Shown here: one piece after another, positions 52,174 to 61,639 of the stretch
How positions within the stretch are numbered: the stretch's first letter is position 1
Layout of the letters: each line of letters opens with the position of its first letter
From: Thermanaerothrix solaris
Lineage (GTDB): Bacteria > Chloroflexota > Anaerolineae > Anaerolineales > Anaerolineaceae
Assembly: GCF_032334255.1 (NCBI RefSeq)
Contig: NZ_JAUHMF010000002.1
Coordinates: 1,244,280 to 1,308,279 of the forward strand
Direction: 5' to 3'
DNA: 64,000 bases
Translations under genes and position numbers: made by a program
Notes under the pieces: model-generated
Database searches by the model: none
What the model was told of the DNA's origin: nothing
What the model saw: only the letters and a program-made list of their open reading frames with translations

Positions 52174-52751
52174 TATCGAAATCCCGAAGATTGGTGGGCA
52201 ATAGTTAGATAAGCGCCAATGGCTGCGAGCCCCAAAGTGACCAGGGCAAGCAAACCGGTCATAAGCACTGAATTGACCATAAAGGCAAAGACTAATTCGA
52301 AGCCAGAGAAGACTTCAAGCAACCCTAACGTAGCGATTAAAGGGTGGCGTGAAAAACCATTCATAAGGATACCACAGCCAGACAGGATAATTCCTGCCCT
52401 CAAGTAAAGAGGCTCGACGGGCAACCAGGCGGCGGTTGAGGGTTGAAAAGAGAAGGCCAAACCCACCATCATTCCGCCGCTAATAAGTCGGAAGGCTTGC
52501 TGTGACCAGGGGACCTTACGCGTCTTGTTTATGGCCATGTTCCAGATGGCAGCGCCTAGAAGGATGGTGGCGGCCAAACCTACGATTAATTTCACCAATG
52601 CCAAGCCCACGCTGAGGGAGGTACTAACTACCCAAAAGAGAATCATATATTGGAGAGCCACCGCCACCAGACGGAAACGATAATCTACCTCAAGAAGGGC
52701 AAACAGAGCGGTTAGGCTAAACAGAATCAGATGTAACCACGCTAGATTCAT
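52173..52751 (-). CDS. HyfE-like membrane subunit of a hydrogenase/complex-I module
   Basis: 192 aa, start at the internal ATG giving MNLAWLHLILFSLTALF; longer reading frames run into the preceding gene. Six or so hydrophobic helices and the position between two antiporter subunits fit the HyfE/NuoK-like small membrane subunits of group 4 hydrogenases. One-base overlap with the NuoN-like gene. Confidence 0.7.
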   Translation of the reverse strand: MNLAWLHLILFSLTALFALLEVDYRFRLVAVALQYMILFWVVSTSLSVGLALVKLIVGLAATILLGAAIWNMAINKTRKVPWSQQAFRLISGGMMVGLAFSFQPSTAAWLPVEPLYLRAGIILSGCGILMNGFSRHPLIATLGLLEVFSGFELVFAFMVNSVLMTGLLALVTLGLAAIGAYLTIAHQSSGFR

Positions 52752-54334
52752 GGAGATATTCCGCTTGCATTGGCGAGAGAGAGTAAGAGCGCCAGGAGAA
52801 CGAGTGCCCACAGAAGGCCGCTTTCTCCTTCTAACACTCCTTCAAGGAAATGGGCCAACGGTTTCAACCCTTTATGCAGGAGAGTAAAACCATTTATCAG
52901 CCAGATTAGCGAAAAAAATTGAACAAAAGAATGCTGAGTCTGATTTATGCGTTGACCGAGCCAAACGAAAAATGGGCGGGCGCTCGAAAGGGGTATTATC
53001 CGATGGTGGAGCCCCAATACGCCTGCCAAAGTCAGAAGAAAAGTAATGCTTCCCGCCAGCCACGCTTGCGTGTAAAGGGTTGGTTTGAGACCCCATAATC
53101 CCCAAGCGGTGAGGGGAAGTAATAGAAGCCCAAGCCCATAAACCGCCACAATCCAGCGTTCTGAGGTGACAAGTGAACTTTTGGCGTTATCCATGTGGTG
53201 GTACCATCCCGTAATGGATATCGCCACGGTCAATGGCCATATCCATCCTCCTAATGTGGTCATGAGGCCTTGCCATCCACCTGCCAATGGTGTGAGCGGA
53301 AGCGTTGAGAAAGTTAGAAGGTTAATGAAGAGAAAAACTTGTCGTGGTGGTAAGACAAACATAGCAAGCAGGGGACAAGTCCCCATCAATACTATCAGTA
53401 GTGCCCAGGGGAGGGGAGAAGCATTCGCCGTGTATGCACTGGTAAGGGCAAGACTGCTCATGGCCGCGATCCAATGGGGAAAGCCCTGCGAAGCTTCAGG
53501 GCTGTTACCCCACAAGAGCGCGTTAACAACCCCCCACAATGACAAAAGCAGAGGAAGCGCTGAAAGCCCAAATGATGCTGAAAGTTCTGGGCCGGCAAAT
53601 CGGGTCAATAGAGCCAAGCCCAAAAGAGGATTTTGATAATTCAAAACTGTCCAAACCCCTCGATTCGCTTGCGTGGAGAACGAAATGCCCGCACCAAGGG
53701 GTATTAGACCAACCCGTAACGCAATTCCCAAGAAAAATAACATTCCGGAAAGTTGGGACCATGAGCGCGGATCTAGTTGGGAGCCTGGTGGTGTTTGGCT
53801 CAGGGCGACACCGATAATGAGTAGCGTGCTGAGCCAGCGTCCGAGAAGATTGATCATGCTTTTTCGTGGGGGTACACCAATAAGAAGGTGCTCAGTTAGG
53901 ATTGCTACGCTATCCAACAAAGTCCAGGATAAGGCTATTGCCGTTACATCCTCTGCTGAGAGGGCTGGGATCAATACTGCAATATTGATTAGGTTGGCTA
54001 TCCAATTCTTGGGTCCACTCTGAAGTGCGAGGCGCGAAGGTGCGGTCAATAAGACAGTTGTTCCGAGGGTAAAAGCCAACAGAATGTAAACCCAACGGTT
54101 AGAATCCGAAGAAAAGGCGATGATGGATCGGAAGGAAGAGGAAGGAAGCAACCAGGGGATAGTGATCTGGGAGTAAGCGGCTTGCCAGGTGCTCATTAGG
54201 CTCAGTCCCCATCCGATGAGCACCGTGATGACGCTAATTAGCCATGCCGAACCCACGCCGCGACGAGATCGTTGGACTAATCCAACCCCTATCGCTCCCA
54301 ATAGGGGAAGTACAGCCAATATTAAAAGGCGCAT
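52748..54334 (-). CDS. Complex-I-like antiporter subunit (NuoL/M- or HyfB-type)
   Basis: 528 aa from the ATG giving MRLLILAVLPLLGAIGVGL; an upstream ATG 27 codons earlier would overlap the hydantoinase gene end. About fourteen hydrophobic segments, with the VLIPALSAEDVTAIALSWTLLDSVAIL and GLIPLGAGISFSTQANRG stretches in the antiporter region. ATGA overlap with the HyfE-like gene. Divergent from typical NuoL at the conserved Lys/Glu sites, by eye. Confidence 0.75.
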   Translation of the reverse strand: MRLLILAVLPLLGAIGVGLVQRSRRGVGSAWLISVITVLIGWGLSLMSTWQAAYSQITIPWLLPSSSFRSIIAFSSDSNRWVYILLAFTLGTTVLLTAPSRLALQSGPKNWIANLINIAVLIPALSAEDVTAIALSWTLLDSVAILTEHLLIGVPPRKSMINLLGRWLSTLLIIGVALSQTPPGSQLDPRSWSQLSGMLFFLGIALRVGLIPLGAGISFSTQANRGVWTVLNYQNPLLGLALLTRFAGPELSASFGLSALPLLLSLWGVVNALLWGNSPEASQGFPHWIAAMSSLALTSAYTANASPLPWALLIVLMGTCPLLAMFVLPPRQVFLFINLLTFSTLPLTPLAGGWQGLMTTLGGWIWPLTVAISITGWYHHMDNAKSSLVTSERWIVAVYGLGLLLLPLTAWGLWGLKPTLYTQAWLAGSITFLLTLAGVLGLHHRIIPLSSARPFFVWLGQRINQTQHSFVQFFSLIWLINGFTLLHKGLKPLAHFLEGVLEGESGLLWALVLLALLLSLANASGISP

Positions 54335-54341
54335 AATAGGA

Positions 54342-55763
54342 TCATAAAACTTCGGCAAAAGGTTTGCGATACAGGTAGCGCCCCATGCCTGGCCGACCTC
54401 GCCACTCACGGCCATCTACAATCAAATTCCCGCGCAGGAAAACTTTTTCCGGGAAGCCGGTCAATTCCCAGCCTTCGAAGAGATTGTAATCGGTGCGGTG
54501 CTGAGCGTAAGCGACTCCGTAAGTCACTTTTTTATTGGGATCCCAAATGACAATGTCGGCATCGGCGCCTGGCATCAGACTGCCCTTTTGAGGATATAGG
54601 CCAAAAATTTTGGCCGGATTGGTGCTGGTAAGTGCCACAAATTGGTTGGGTGTGATCTTGCCTGAAACAACTGCGGTGGTCCAGAATATCGGAAGTCGGT
54701 CCCCAACAGCGGGCAGCCCATTAGGAATTTTAGTAAAGTCATCTTTTCCCAATTCCTTACCTGGTATCTTAACCGGCTGTCCTTCGTAAAGGATAGGTTT
54801 TGTTCCATCGTAAAAGAAGGGACAATGATCTGTGGCAAGAACTTGGATAGTGCCGTTGATAAGACCTTCCCATAGGCGTTGGTTGTCGGTAGCGGTGCGC
54901 ATAGGGGGTGAGCAGATCCATTTAGCACCATCAGGGCGGCGCAGATCCTCAACGGTGAAGAAAAGATACTGCGGACATGTTTCCCCCATAACGGGCAAGC
55001 CTTTTTCGCGGACGTAGGCTAATTGATCCACTTCACCTGCGGCGTTCATATGAACCACATAGAGAGGGGCCTCGGCTTGGGCGGCAAGCGCAGCGCCACG
55101 CAAGAAGGCTTCAACTGCGCCCCAGGCAGGACGGGTATGGGCGTGCCATTCGGGAGTTGTGTGACCAGCGGCTAGAGCCTCTGCTACCAGAATGTCAATA
55201 ACGTCCCCATTTTCGGCATGTAACATGGTCAGCATCCCATGTTTGCCAGCAATACGCATCACCTGGAAAATCTCCCCATCTTGTAAACGCAGGCGGTTAT
55301 TGTAGGCGGTAAATACTTTGAGCGTTGTGATACCTTCATCTATGAGGTGAGGAATTTCAGCAGCCACCTGATCGTTAAAGTTGGTAATGTTCATGTGGAA
55401 ACTAAAATCAATTGCCGCTTTGGGGTCTGCCTTCGCATGCCAGACTTCGATATTGGCACGCAAAGAAGGCAGATCCTGAGGAACAAAATCAATCACCGTG
55501 GTGGTGCCACCAAAAGCTGCCGCTTTGTGACCTGTATAGTGATCATCCGAGGAAACCGTGCCGAACATCGGCAGGTCAAAGTGGGTATGGACATCAATGC
55601 CCCCAGGAAGCACATATTTACCATGGGCGTCAACAATTTGGGCGTTTTCGGAGGCTGGGAGATCATGGCCAATGAGGGCGATTTTCTCGCCATCAATGAG
55701 CAGATCGGCTTGGATGGTTTCTGAAGCCGTGACCAGGGTTCCTGATTTAATCAGAATTTGCAT
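54342..55763 (-). CDS. hydA: D-hydantoinase / dihydropyrimidinase
   Basis: 473 aa. DVHTHFDLPMFGTVSSDD gives the metal His pair; the carboxylated Lys sits in GITTLKVFTAYNN (about residue 147), and HAENGDVIDIL, VVHMNAAGEVDQ and ATDHCPF follow. It opens cyclic ureides (dihydropyrimidines, hydantoins). In anaerobic purine breakdown such an enzyme yields ureido acids, so with the carbamoyltransferases at 30425-33420 it may form one pathway. Confidence 0.93.
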   Translation of the reverse strand: MQILIKSGTLVTASETIQADLLIDGEKIALIGHDLPASENAQIVDAHGKYVLPGGIDVHTHFDLPMFGTVSSDDHYTGHKAAAFGGTTTVIDFVPQDLPSLRANIEVWHAKADPKAAIDFSFHMNITNFNDQVAAEIPHLIDEGITTLKVFTAYNNRLRLQDGEIFQVMRIAGKHGMLTMLHAENGDVIDILVAEALAAGHTTPEWHAHTRPAWGAVEAFLRGAALAAQAEAPLYVVHMNAAGEVDQLAYVREKGLPVMGETCPQYLFFTVEDLRRPDGAKWICSPPMRTATDNQRLWEGLINGTIQVLATDHCPFFYDGTKPILYEGQPVKIPGKELGKDDFTKIPNGLPAVGDRLPIFWTTAVVSGKITPNQFVALTSTNPAKIFGLYPQKGSLMPGADADIVIWDPNKKVTYGVAYAQHRTDYNLFEGWELTGFPEKVFLRGNLIVDGREWRGRPGMGRYLYRKPFAEVL

Positions 55764-55842
55764 GTGCTCTCCTCCGGATTGATTACTGTCAAATAAGATA
55801 GGTAATCACCTCTGTGGAATTCTACCAAAGCCCAGGATGGGG

Positions 55843-56412
55843 TTAAAGATTAATCAACCCCAAGAATTCTAGCATCACTGCATCGAGGTTGCTGATTCCC
55901 TCGGGTAGAGTAGCCGCATTGTAAGTGTGCTGATGTGCTGCTCGTTCCCGCAATGAACGCCACACCAGTACACGTTCTTCGCCTTCGAGCGCTAGATCTT
56001 GGAGGCGGTGAGCCCGACTTAACAATTCTCCAGTGGTGTAAAGAAACGTCAGACGCCGCCAATTCTCAGCGACGATTGGTTGAGGCAGGCGTTGGAGTGG
56101 GCCGATTTGGATTTTGTAGTATTCTTCATCTGCGCGAGGATGATTGGGTTCATCGCGCAAGAGTTCACGGCGCCAGGTGAGTTCGTGCCCGTAAACAGGG
56201 GAGATATAGTTGATGCGCCATCGTTCATCAGGGCTAAAAGCGGCTGTCTGGTAGAAAGCAAGGTAGTCCACTGCGATGACTTTGGGGGCCGATTTTAATG
56301 GAATGCGATACCAACCCAGGACGCGGGCAATCTCTAGATCACGCGGTGAAGGAACAACTGCAACCAGAACCAGCGCCGTTGGCGGAGGATAATTAGAAGG
56401 TGCTTCGCTCAT
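55843..56412 (-). CDS. Hypothetical protein between gnd and hydA
   Basis: 189 aa from the ATG in an ATGA overlap with gnd (an ATG two codons earlier also exists). A hydrophobic N-terminal strand LVLVAVVPSPRDLEIARVLGWYRIP then a basic/aromatic body with no Cys or known motif. It may be a small nucleotide- or RNA-binding protein; unknown. Sits between gnd and the hydantoinase on the same strand. Confidence 0.6.
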   Translation of the reverse strand: MSEAPSNYPPPTALVLVAVVPSPRDLEIARVLGWYRIPLKSAPKVIAVDYLAFYQTAAFSPDERWRINYISPVYGHELTWRRELLRDEPNHPRADEEYYKIQIGPLQRLPQPIVAENWRRLTFLYTTGELLSRAHRLQDLALEGEERVLVWRSLRERAAHQHTYNAATLPEGISNLDAVMLEFLGLINL

Positions 56413-57818
56413 GTCCATTCAGTGTGAAAGATTCCATCTCGATCAATACGGCGGTAAGTGTGGGCGCCAAAGTAATCACGCTGGGCTTGAATAAGATTGG
56501 CTGGCAATCTTTCACTACGGTAGGCATCGTAATATGCTAGGGCTGTGCTCATGCCCATCATAGGGATACCCAAATCTATGCCAATTTTTATCACTTCACG
56601 CAGAGCTTGATGGTGCGAAGCCAGCGTATCACGGAAGGCGGGCGCTAACAGCAAATTAACCAGGCCTGGGTCGCTCTGATAGGCGGCAGTGATGTCTCCC
56701 AACAGTCGCGCACGGATAATACACCCGGCGCGCCAAATGGCTGCTAAGCGGTCAAGTTTCAGATCATACCCATATTCGAGGGAGGCTTGTCGCAATAATC
56801 CCATACCCTGAGCGTAAGCGATCATTTTACTGGCATATAGAGCCTGCTGTGTTAGATTGATCAAGTTTGCCGGATCACCTTGGTAAGCCTTGGTAGGACC
56901 GCTCAGGATACGGCTGGCCTGGACGCGTTCGTGCTTGAAGGCAGAGAGGATGCGCATATCTACTGCTGCGCTGATCGTGGGCACCGCAGCGCCGACGTCT
57001 AGCGCATTCTGGCTGGTCCATTTGCCGGTGCCTTTTTGTTGGGCTTCGTCCAGGATCATATCCACAAGTGGGTGGCCGGTTTCGTCATCGCGTTTTCGAA
57101 GTACTTCGGCAGTAATTTGAATCAAGTAGGATTGCAATTCGCTCTGATTCCATTTTTCGAAAATATCGGCAAGTTGGTACGCCGATAATCCCAAAGCATT
57201 CTTGAGCAGGTGGTAAGTTTCAGCAATTAACTGCATATCAGCATACTCGATGCCATTATGCACCATTTTGACATAATGACCTGCACCACGCGGCCCGATG
57301 TAGTCCACACAGGGTTCGCCATCTTCGGCCTTAGCGGCAATATCACGAAGCATGGGTGCGAGGTTTTCCCAAGCCTGGTAAGGTCCGCCCGGCATCAGGC
57401 TGGGTCCCCATAATGCCCCTTCCTCGCCACCAGAAATTCCCATTCCTACATAGAGGATGCCAGTGTCCTTTAGGGTTTCGTGACGGCGCTCGGTATCTAG
57501 GAAGTAAGAGTTGCCGCCATCAATCAGGATATCACCAGGTTCTAATAGAGGTTGCAGAGCGGAAATCATATCGTCAACAGGTTTCCCTGCTTGCACCATG
57601 AGAAGGATGCGTCGCGGGCGTTCCAGATGAGCACAAAACTCTTCTAATGAGTACGTACCGATTAACTGCTGGTCGGGTTTGGCGGATGCAAGCAGGCTGC
57701 GCGTTTTTTCTGCGGTGCGGTTATATAAGGCGACTCTGTACCCATGCCGCTCGAAATTGAGGGCTAGATTGTGACCCATCACACCTAAACCAATCACGCC
57801 AATATCTGCTTTCTTCAT
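56409..57818 (-). CDS. gnd: 6-phosphogluconate dehydrogenase (decarboxylating)
   Basis: 469 aa. GVIGLGVMGHNLALNFERHGY NAD(P) motif, MGISGGEEGALWGPSLMPGG, HYVKMVHNGIEYADMQ (substrate Lys and Asn) and the C-terminal ALAYYDAYRS block. It oxidatively decarboxylates 6-phosphogluconate to ribulose-5-phosphate, the NADPH-forming step of the pentose phosphate route. Confidence 0.97.
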   Translation of the reverse strand: MKKADIGVIGLGVMGHNLALNFERHGYRVALYNRTAEKTRSLLASAKPDQQLIGTYSLEEFCAHLERPRRILLMVQAGKPVDDMISALQPLLEPGDILIDGGNSYFLDTERRHETLKDTGILYVGMGISGGEEGALWGPSLMPGGPYQAWENLAPMLRDIAAKAEDGEPCVDYIGPRGAGHYVKMVHNGIEYADMQLIAETYHLLKNALGLSAYQLADIFEKWNQSELQSYLIQITAEVLRKRDDETGHPLVDMILDEAQQKGTGKWTSQNALDVGAAVPTISAAVDMRILSAFKHERVQASRILSGPTKAYQGDPANLINLTQQALYASKMIAYAQGMGLLRQASLEYGYDLKLDRLAAIWRAGCIIRARLLGDITAAYQSDPGLVNLLLAPAFRDTLASHHQALREVIKIGIDLGIPMMGMSTALAYYDAYRSERLPANLIQAQRDYFGAHTYRRIDRDGIFHTEWT

Positions 57819-57902
57819 GGAAGTGCTCCGTCGAACTTAGGGATTAATCTTGAGAAGGTGGCTAAATATTGGTTAGATTATACTGCTTGTGTTGCTTAAT
57901 GT

Positions 57903-57930
57903 AAAAAACTCCGGCGAAGGCGCCGGAGTT
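57903..57930 (-). terminator. Rho-independent terminator after the response regulator
   Basis: AACTCCGGCG (57907-57916) pairs with CGCCGGAGTT (57921-57930); the T run is the A run at 57903-57908 read on the minus strand. Confidence 0.92.
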
Positions 57931-57940
57931 GAGTTTAAGT

Positions 57941-58348
57941 TTAGAATGAAGCCCGTGATACAACAAAGGGCTGAGTGTTCCATTTTGGACTACGTCTTAA
58001 TAGGGTATTGAGATGGGCGACTAGGATGTTGGCGGAAACGGGTTTGACCAAATAATCATCGGCGCCTGCATCCAGCGCCGCAGCGACGTGGCCAGGTTGG
58101 TCGAGAGCGGAAAGGATCAGAATTGGGACATTGCTGAATTGACGAATTTCCTGGCAAACTTTCCAACCATCCATTTCGGGCATAACCAGATCAAGGATGA
58201 TGATATCCGGTTGTGTTTCCTTAACCTTTTGAATGCCCTCAACGCCTGTGGTGGCTTGTTCGATGGCAGCAGGAATATTCATGGTTTGGAGGATGGCCTC
58301 GAGCAGGTCTGCAGTTGAAGGATCGTCATCAATGACCAAAAGTTTCAT
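57941..58348 (-). CDS. Stand-alone response regulator receiver
   Basis: 135 aa, a CheY-like receiver: acidic pair DDD at residues 7-9, phospho-acceptor Asp in IIILDLVMPEMDGW (about residue 53), Ser in LILSA and Lys in VKPVS. The final 20 residues are not a known output domain. Single-domain regulator with no kinase nearby. Confidence 0.9.
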   Translation of the reverse strand: MKLLVIDDDPSTADLLEAILQTMNIPAAIEQATTGVEGIQKVKETQPDIIILDLVMPEMDGWKVCQEIRQFSNVPILILSALDQPGHVAAALDAGADDYLVKPVSANILVAHLNTLLRRSPKWNTQPFVVSRASF

Positions 58349-58517
58349 AGTTGCCTCCAGTCCGGGTTACAACCTCTATTATCTTCGTTTTGGCGTAAAA
58401 AAGACCTTGCAGATGGTTTACAATTGGTTAGAAAAAGGGAATCTGGAACGTAGTGATGTTGAACAAACGCATTGTGTAAACAAACGATGAAATCGTGCTA
58501 AAAATCACATATCTTTG

Positions 58518-58526
58518 TGGTAAAAT
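58518..58526 (+). promoter_or_regulatory. Extended -10 promoter of ppdK
   Basis: TGG-TAAAAT (58518-58526) is an extended -10, with TTTGTGGTA shared with the 6S promoter. A short stem CCCACAAAACATGTGGG lies in the 5' leader. Confidence 0.4.
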
Positions 58527-58613
58527 TTAAAACTTGATAGGCTTAATCAATCCCCACAAAACATGTGGGTGTAAAAACCGGCATTTCGTTCACACAAGGA
58601 GGATCATCTGATC

Positions 58614-61385
58614 ATGAAGAAGTGGGTTTATCTTTTCCACGAATTGGATGAAGTTGAGAAATATGTGGGTGGCAATTGGGATGATGTGCGTGGCTTGCTA
58701 GGTGGCAAAGGGGCCAACCTGGCCGAAATGACCCGCCTGGGCGTCCCGGTGCCGCCAGGGTTCACGGTAACGACCGAGGCGTGCAATGCCTATCTTAAGG
58801 CAGGAGGGAAGTTCCCCGAGGGGTTGTGGGAGCAGATGATGACTGCCCTGGCTGAGGTTGAGAAACTGACCGGCAAGAAATTCGGCGGTACGGAAAACCC
58901 GCTGCTAGTCTCATGCCGCTCAGGAGCTAAATTCTCGATGCCTGGCATGATGGATACTGTGCTCAACATTGGCCTGAACGATGAGACAGCCCAAGCCATG
59001 ATCCGGCTGACCAATAATCCCCGCTTTGTGTATGATGCGTATCGCCGCCTAGTGCAAATGTTTGGCTCGGTAGTGCTGGGGATCCCGGATGAGGCCTTCG
59101 AGGAAGTGCTGGATGAGTTCAAGCGCGCCCGTGGGGCCAAAGCCGATACAGACCTGACAGCCGAGGACTTGAAGGAACTCACCGAAGAGTTCAAGAAGGT
59201 TGTGCGCAAACAAAAAGGCTTCGATTTCCCCACCGACCCCTATGAGCAGTTGCGTCTGGCCACCGAGGCGGTGTTCAAGTCCTGGAATGGTAAACGCGCT
59301 GTGGATTATCGCCGTGCAACCGGCATCCCCGATGATCTGGGTACGGCAGTTAACATCGTGACCATGGTCTTCGGCAATATGGGGTGGGACTCCGGCACCG
59401 GTGTAGCCTTTACCCGTGATCCCTCGACAGGTGAGAAGAAGTTGTATGGCGAATATCTGCTCAATGCTCAGGGAGAGGATGTGGTTGCGGGTATTCGCAA
59501 TACCGAAAAAATTGAGAATCTCGCCAAACAATTGCCTGAAGCCTACCAGCAGTTCTTGGAAATTTGCGAAAAACTAGAACGCCATTACCGCGACATGCAA
59601 GACGTGGAATTCACCATCGAGCGTGGCCGTTTGTGGATGCTGCAGACACGCAATGGTAAGCGCACTGCCCGCGCGGCCGTGAAGATCGCGGTAGATATGG
59701 TCAATGAGGGTTTGATCACCAAAGAAGAGGCGGTTTTACGCGTCTCCCCTGAGCAGGTAGACACCCTTTTACACCCGCAGTTCGACCCCAAAGTGATTCA
59801 GGAAGCCAAGAAGGAAGGGCGTCTCTTTGCGACGGGTGTGAACGCCTCACCAGGAGCAGCGGTTGGGCAGGTCTATTTCGATGCTGACACTGCCGAGCGA
59901 ATGGCCAAAGAGTTCAAGCAAGATGTGATCATGGTTCGCCCCTTCACCAAACCGGATGATGTGCATGGTATGCTCGCCGCCAAGGGTATCTTAACCAGCG
60001 AAGGTGGGGCAACCTCCCATGCGGCGGTCGTGGCACGTCAATTTGGTGTACCCTGCGTCGTTGGAGCGTCGTCCATCCAGATTGATCTGGACAAGCGACT
60101 CATGAGTGCCAATGGTGTTGTGGTGCGCGAAGGGGAATGGATCTCATTGGACGGTGGTACTGGTGAAGTCTTTTTGGGTAAATTGCCTATGACAGCGCCC
60201 TCGTTAGAGGAACAGCGGGATCTCATGACACTGCTGGAATGGGCGGATGAAATTTGCGCCCGCCCTGGCATCCGTAAGGGACCCGAGGGCTTCCCAACCA
60301 CGGGATTGCAGGTTTGGGCAAATGCAGATTATCCCAAGGATGCCCGCCGTGCGCGTGCCTATGGCGCGAAGGGGATTGGTCTATGCCGCACCGAGCATAT
60401 GTTCTTTGAGCCCGAACGGCTGCCTATTGTGCAGCGCATGATCCTGGCGAAGACCAGTGAAGAGCGTAAGCAGGCCTTAGATGAATTACTACCTTTCCAG
60501 CGCTCTGACTTTGAGGGCTTGTTTGAGGCCATGGATGGGTACCCGGTCATCATTCGTCTGATTGACCCGCCATTGCACGAGTTCCTGCCCTCCGAGAAAG
60601 AGTTGCAAGAGCAAATTATTACCAAGCGCTTGCAGAACCTGGCCGATTATGTTTTGGGCAAGGGCGAGAGCAAGGACATCGCTGAACTCGAGAAGATTTT
60701 GGTGGCAGTTGAAGCGATGCATGAATCGAACCCGATGATGGGTTTGCGTGGAGTGCGCTTGAGCATCGTGATGCCCGAGATCGTTGAGATGCAAGTGCGG
60801 GCAATCTTCGAGGCAGCAGCCAATGTGACCCTGCGCGGCATTAAGGCCAAGCCCGAGGTGATGATCCCGTTGACGGGTCATATTAATGAACTCAAATGGA
60901 TCCAGCCGCGCTTGGAGGAAATTGCCAAGCAAGTAATGAAGGAGAAAGGGGTGGAATTCCCTTATAAATTCGGCACTATGATCGAAGTACCGCGTGCCGC
61001 CGTGACGGCAGGCGAGATTGCCCAAATTGCGGAATTCTTCTCCTTTGGCACCAACGACCTCACCCAGATGACCTTCGGTTATAGCCGTGACGATGCCGAA
61101 CGTTCTTTCCTTGTCAAGTATGTGGAACTGGGTGTGCTACCCAAGAATCCCTTCCAGACTCTAGATCGTGAAGGGGTTGGCCGTCTGATGAAGATGGCGA
61201 TTGAGGAAGGACGCAAGACGCGGCCCGACCTTGAGGTGGGTATCTGCGGTGAGCATGGTGGTGATCCCTCTTCTATTGAGTTTTGCCACTTGGTGGGTAA
61301 CAATTACGTATCGTGCTCGCCGTTCCGTGTGCCGGTGGCGCGCCTTGCTGCGGCACATGCCGCTCTCAAGCACGCCGCAAAATAA
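58614..61385 (+). CDS. ppdK: Pyruvate, phosphate dikinase
   Basis: 923 aa. N-terminal ATP-grasp (GGKGANLAEMTRLGVPVPPGFTVTT, CRSGAKFSMPGMMDTVLN), the phosphohistidine in GGATSHAAVVARQFG (about residue 465), and the C-terminal TIM barrel with the GICGEHGGDPSSIEFCH signature. Interconverts ATP, Pi and pyruvate with PEP, AMP and PPi. Preceded by AAGGAGG; a strong terminator follows at 61413. Confidence 0.97.
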   Translation: MKKWVYLFHELDEVEKYVGGNWDDVRGLLGGKGANLAEMTRLGVPVPPGFTVTTEACNAYLKAGGKFPEGLWEQMMTALAEVEKLTGKKFGGTENPLLVSCRSGAKFSMPGMMDTVLNIGLNDETAQAMIRLTNNPRFVYDAYRRLVQMFGSVVLGIPDEAFEEVLDEFKRARGAKADTDLTAEDLKELTEEFKKVVRKQKGFDFPTDPYEQLRLATEAVFKSWNGKRAVDYRRATGIPDDLGTAVNIVTMVFGNMGWDSGTGVAFTRDPSTGEKKLYGEYLLNAQGEDVVAGIRNTEKIENLAKQLPEAYQQFLEICEKLERHYRDMQDVEFTIERGRLWMLQTRNGKRTARAAVKIAVDMVNEGLITKEEAVLRVSPEQVDTLLHPQFDPKVIQEAKKEGRLFATGVNASPGAAVGQVYFDADTAERMAKEFKQDVIMVRPFTKPDDVHGMLAAKGILTSEGGATSHAAVVARQFGVPCVVGASSIQIDLDKRLMSANGVVVREGEWISLDGGTGEVFLGKLPMTAPSLEEQRDLMTLLEWADEICARPGIRKGPEGFPTTGLQVWANADYPKDARRARAYGAKGIGLCRTEHMFFEPERLPIVQRMILAKTSEERKQALDELLPFQRSDFEGLFEAMDGYPVIIRLIDPPLHEFLPSEKELQEQIITKRLQNLADYVLGKGESKDIAELEKILVAVEAMHESNPMMGLRGVRLSIVMPEIVEMQVRAIFEAAANVTLRGIKAKPEVMIPLTGHINELKWIQPRLEEIAKQVMKEKGVEFPYKFGTMIEVPRAAVTAGEIAQIAEFFSFGTNDLTQMTFGYSRDDAERSFLVKYVELGVLPKNPFQTLDREGVGRLMKMAIEEGRKTRPDLEVGICGEHGGDPSSIEFCHLVGNNYVSCSPFRVPVARLAAAHAALKHAAK

Positions 61386-61412
61386 GAACAAACGGTTATG
61401 TCTGAACGAAGT

Positions 61413-61446
61413 GGGCGGGAGTTAAACTCCCGCCCATTTTTATTTT
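61413..61446 (+). terminator. Rho-independent terminator after ppdK
   Basis: GGGCGGGAGT (61413-61422) pairs with ACTCCCGCCC (61426-61435) around TAA, then ATTTTTATTTT. Confidence 0.95.
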
Positions 61447-61447
61447 C

Positions 61448-61475
61448 TTGACAGATAGCCGGCTTGAATTATAAT
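61448..61475 (+). promoter_or_regulatory. Sigma-70 promoter of tRNA-Asn
   Basis: TTGACA (61448-61453), 16-bp spacer, TATAAT (61470-61475); both boxes are perfect consensus and lie 16 bp before the tRNA 5' end. Confidence 0.9.
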
Positions 61476-61491
61476 TAGTCCCACAAAACGA

Positions 61492-61564
61492 TCCTCGCTA
61501 GCTCAATCGGCAGAGCGGGCGGCTGTTAACCGCTAGGTTCCAGGTTCGAGTCCTGGGCGAGGAG
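61492..61564 (+). tRNA. tRNA-Asn (GTT)
   Basis: 73 nt cloverleaf: acceptor TCCTCGC with GCGAGGA, anticodon loop CTGTTAA giving GTT, T-arm with GGTTCGAGTCC, discriminator G. No CCA is encoded, consistent with the CCA-adding enzyme above. Asn tRNA genes are common integration targets. Confidence 0.95.
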
Positions 61565-61569
61565 CCTCA

Positions 61570-61634
61570 ACAGGGATCTCCATCCCTGTATTGTTAGCGC
61601 ACCCGATGGATCCCTGGGTGCGTTGTGTGTTTTT
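61570..61634 (+). terminator. Hairpins and T-rich tract ending the tRNA transcript
   Basis: CAGGGAT-CTCC-ATCCCTG (61570-61587), then CGCACCC (61598-61604) with GGGTGCG (61616-61622) followed by TTGTGTGTTTTT. Confidence 0.6.
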
Positions 61635-61639
61635 GGCAC

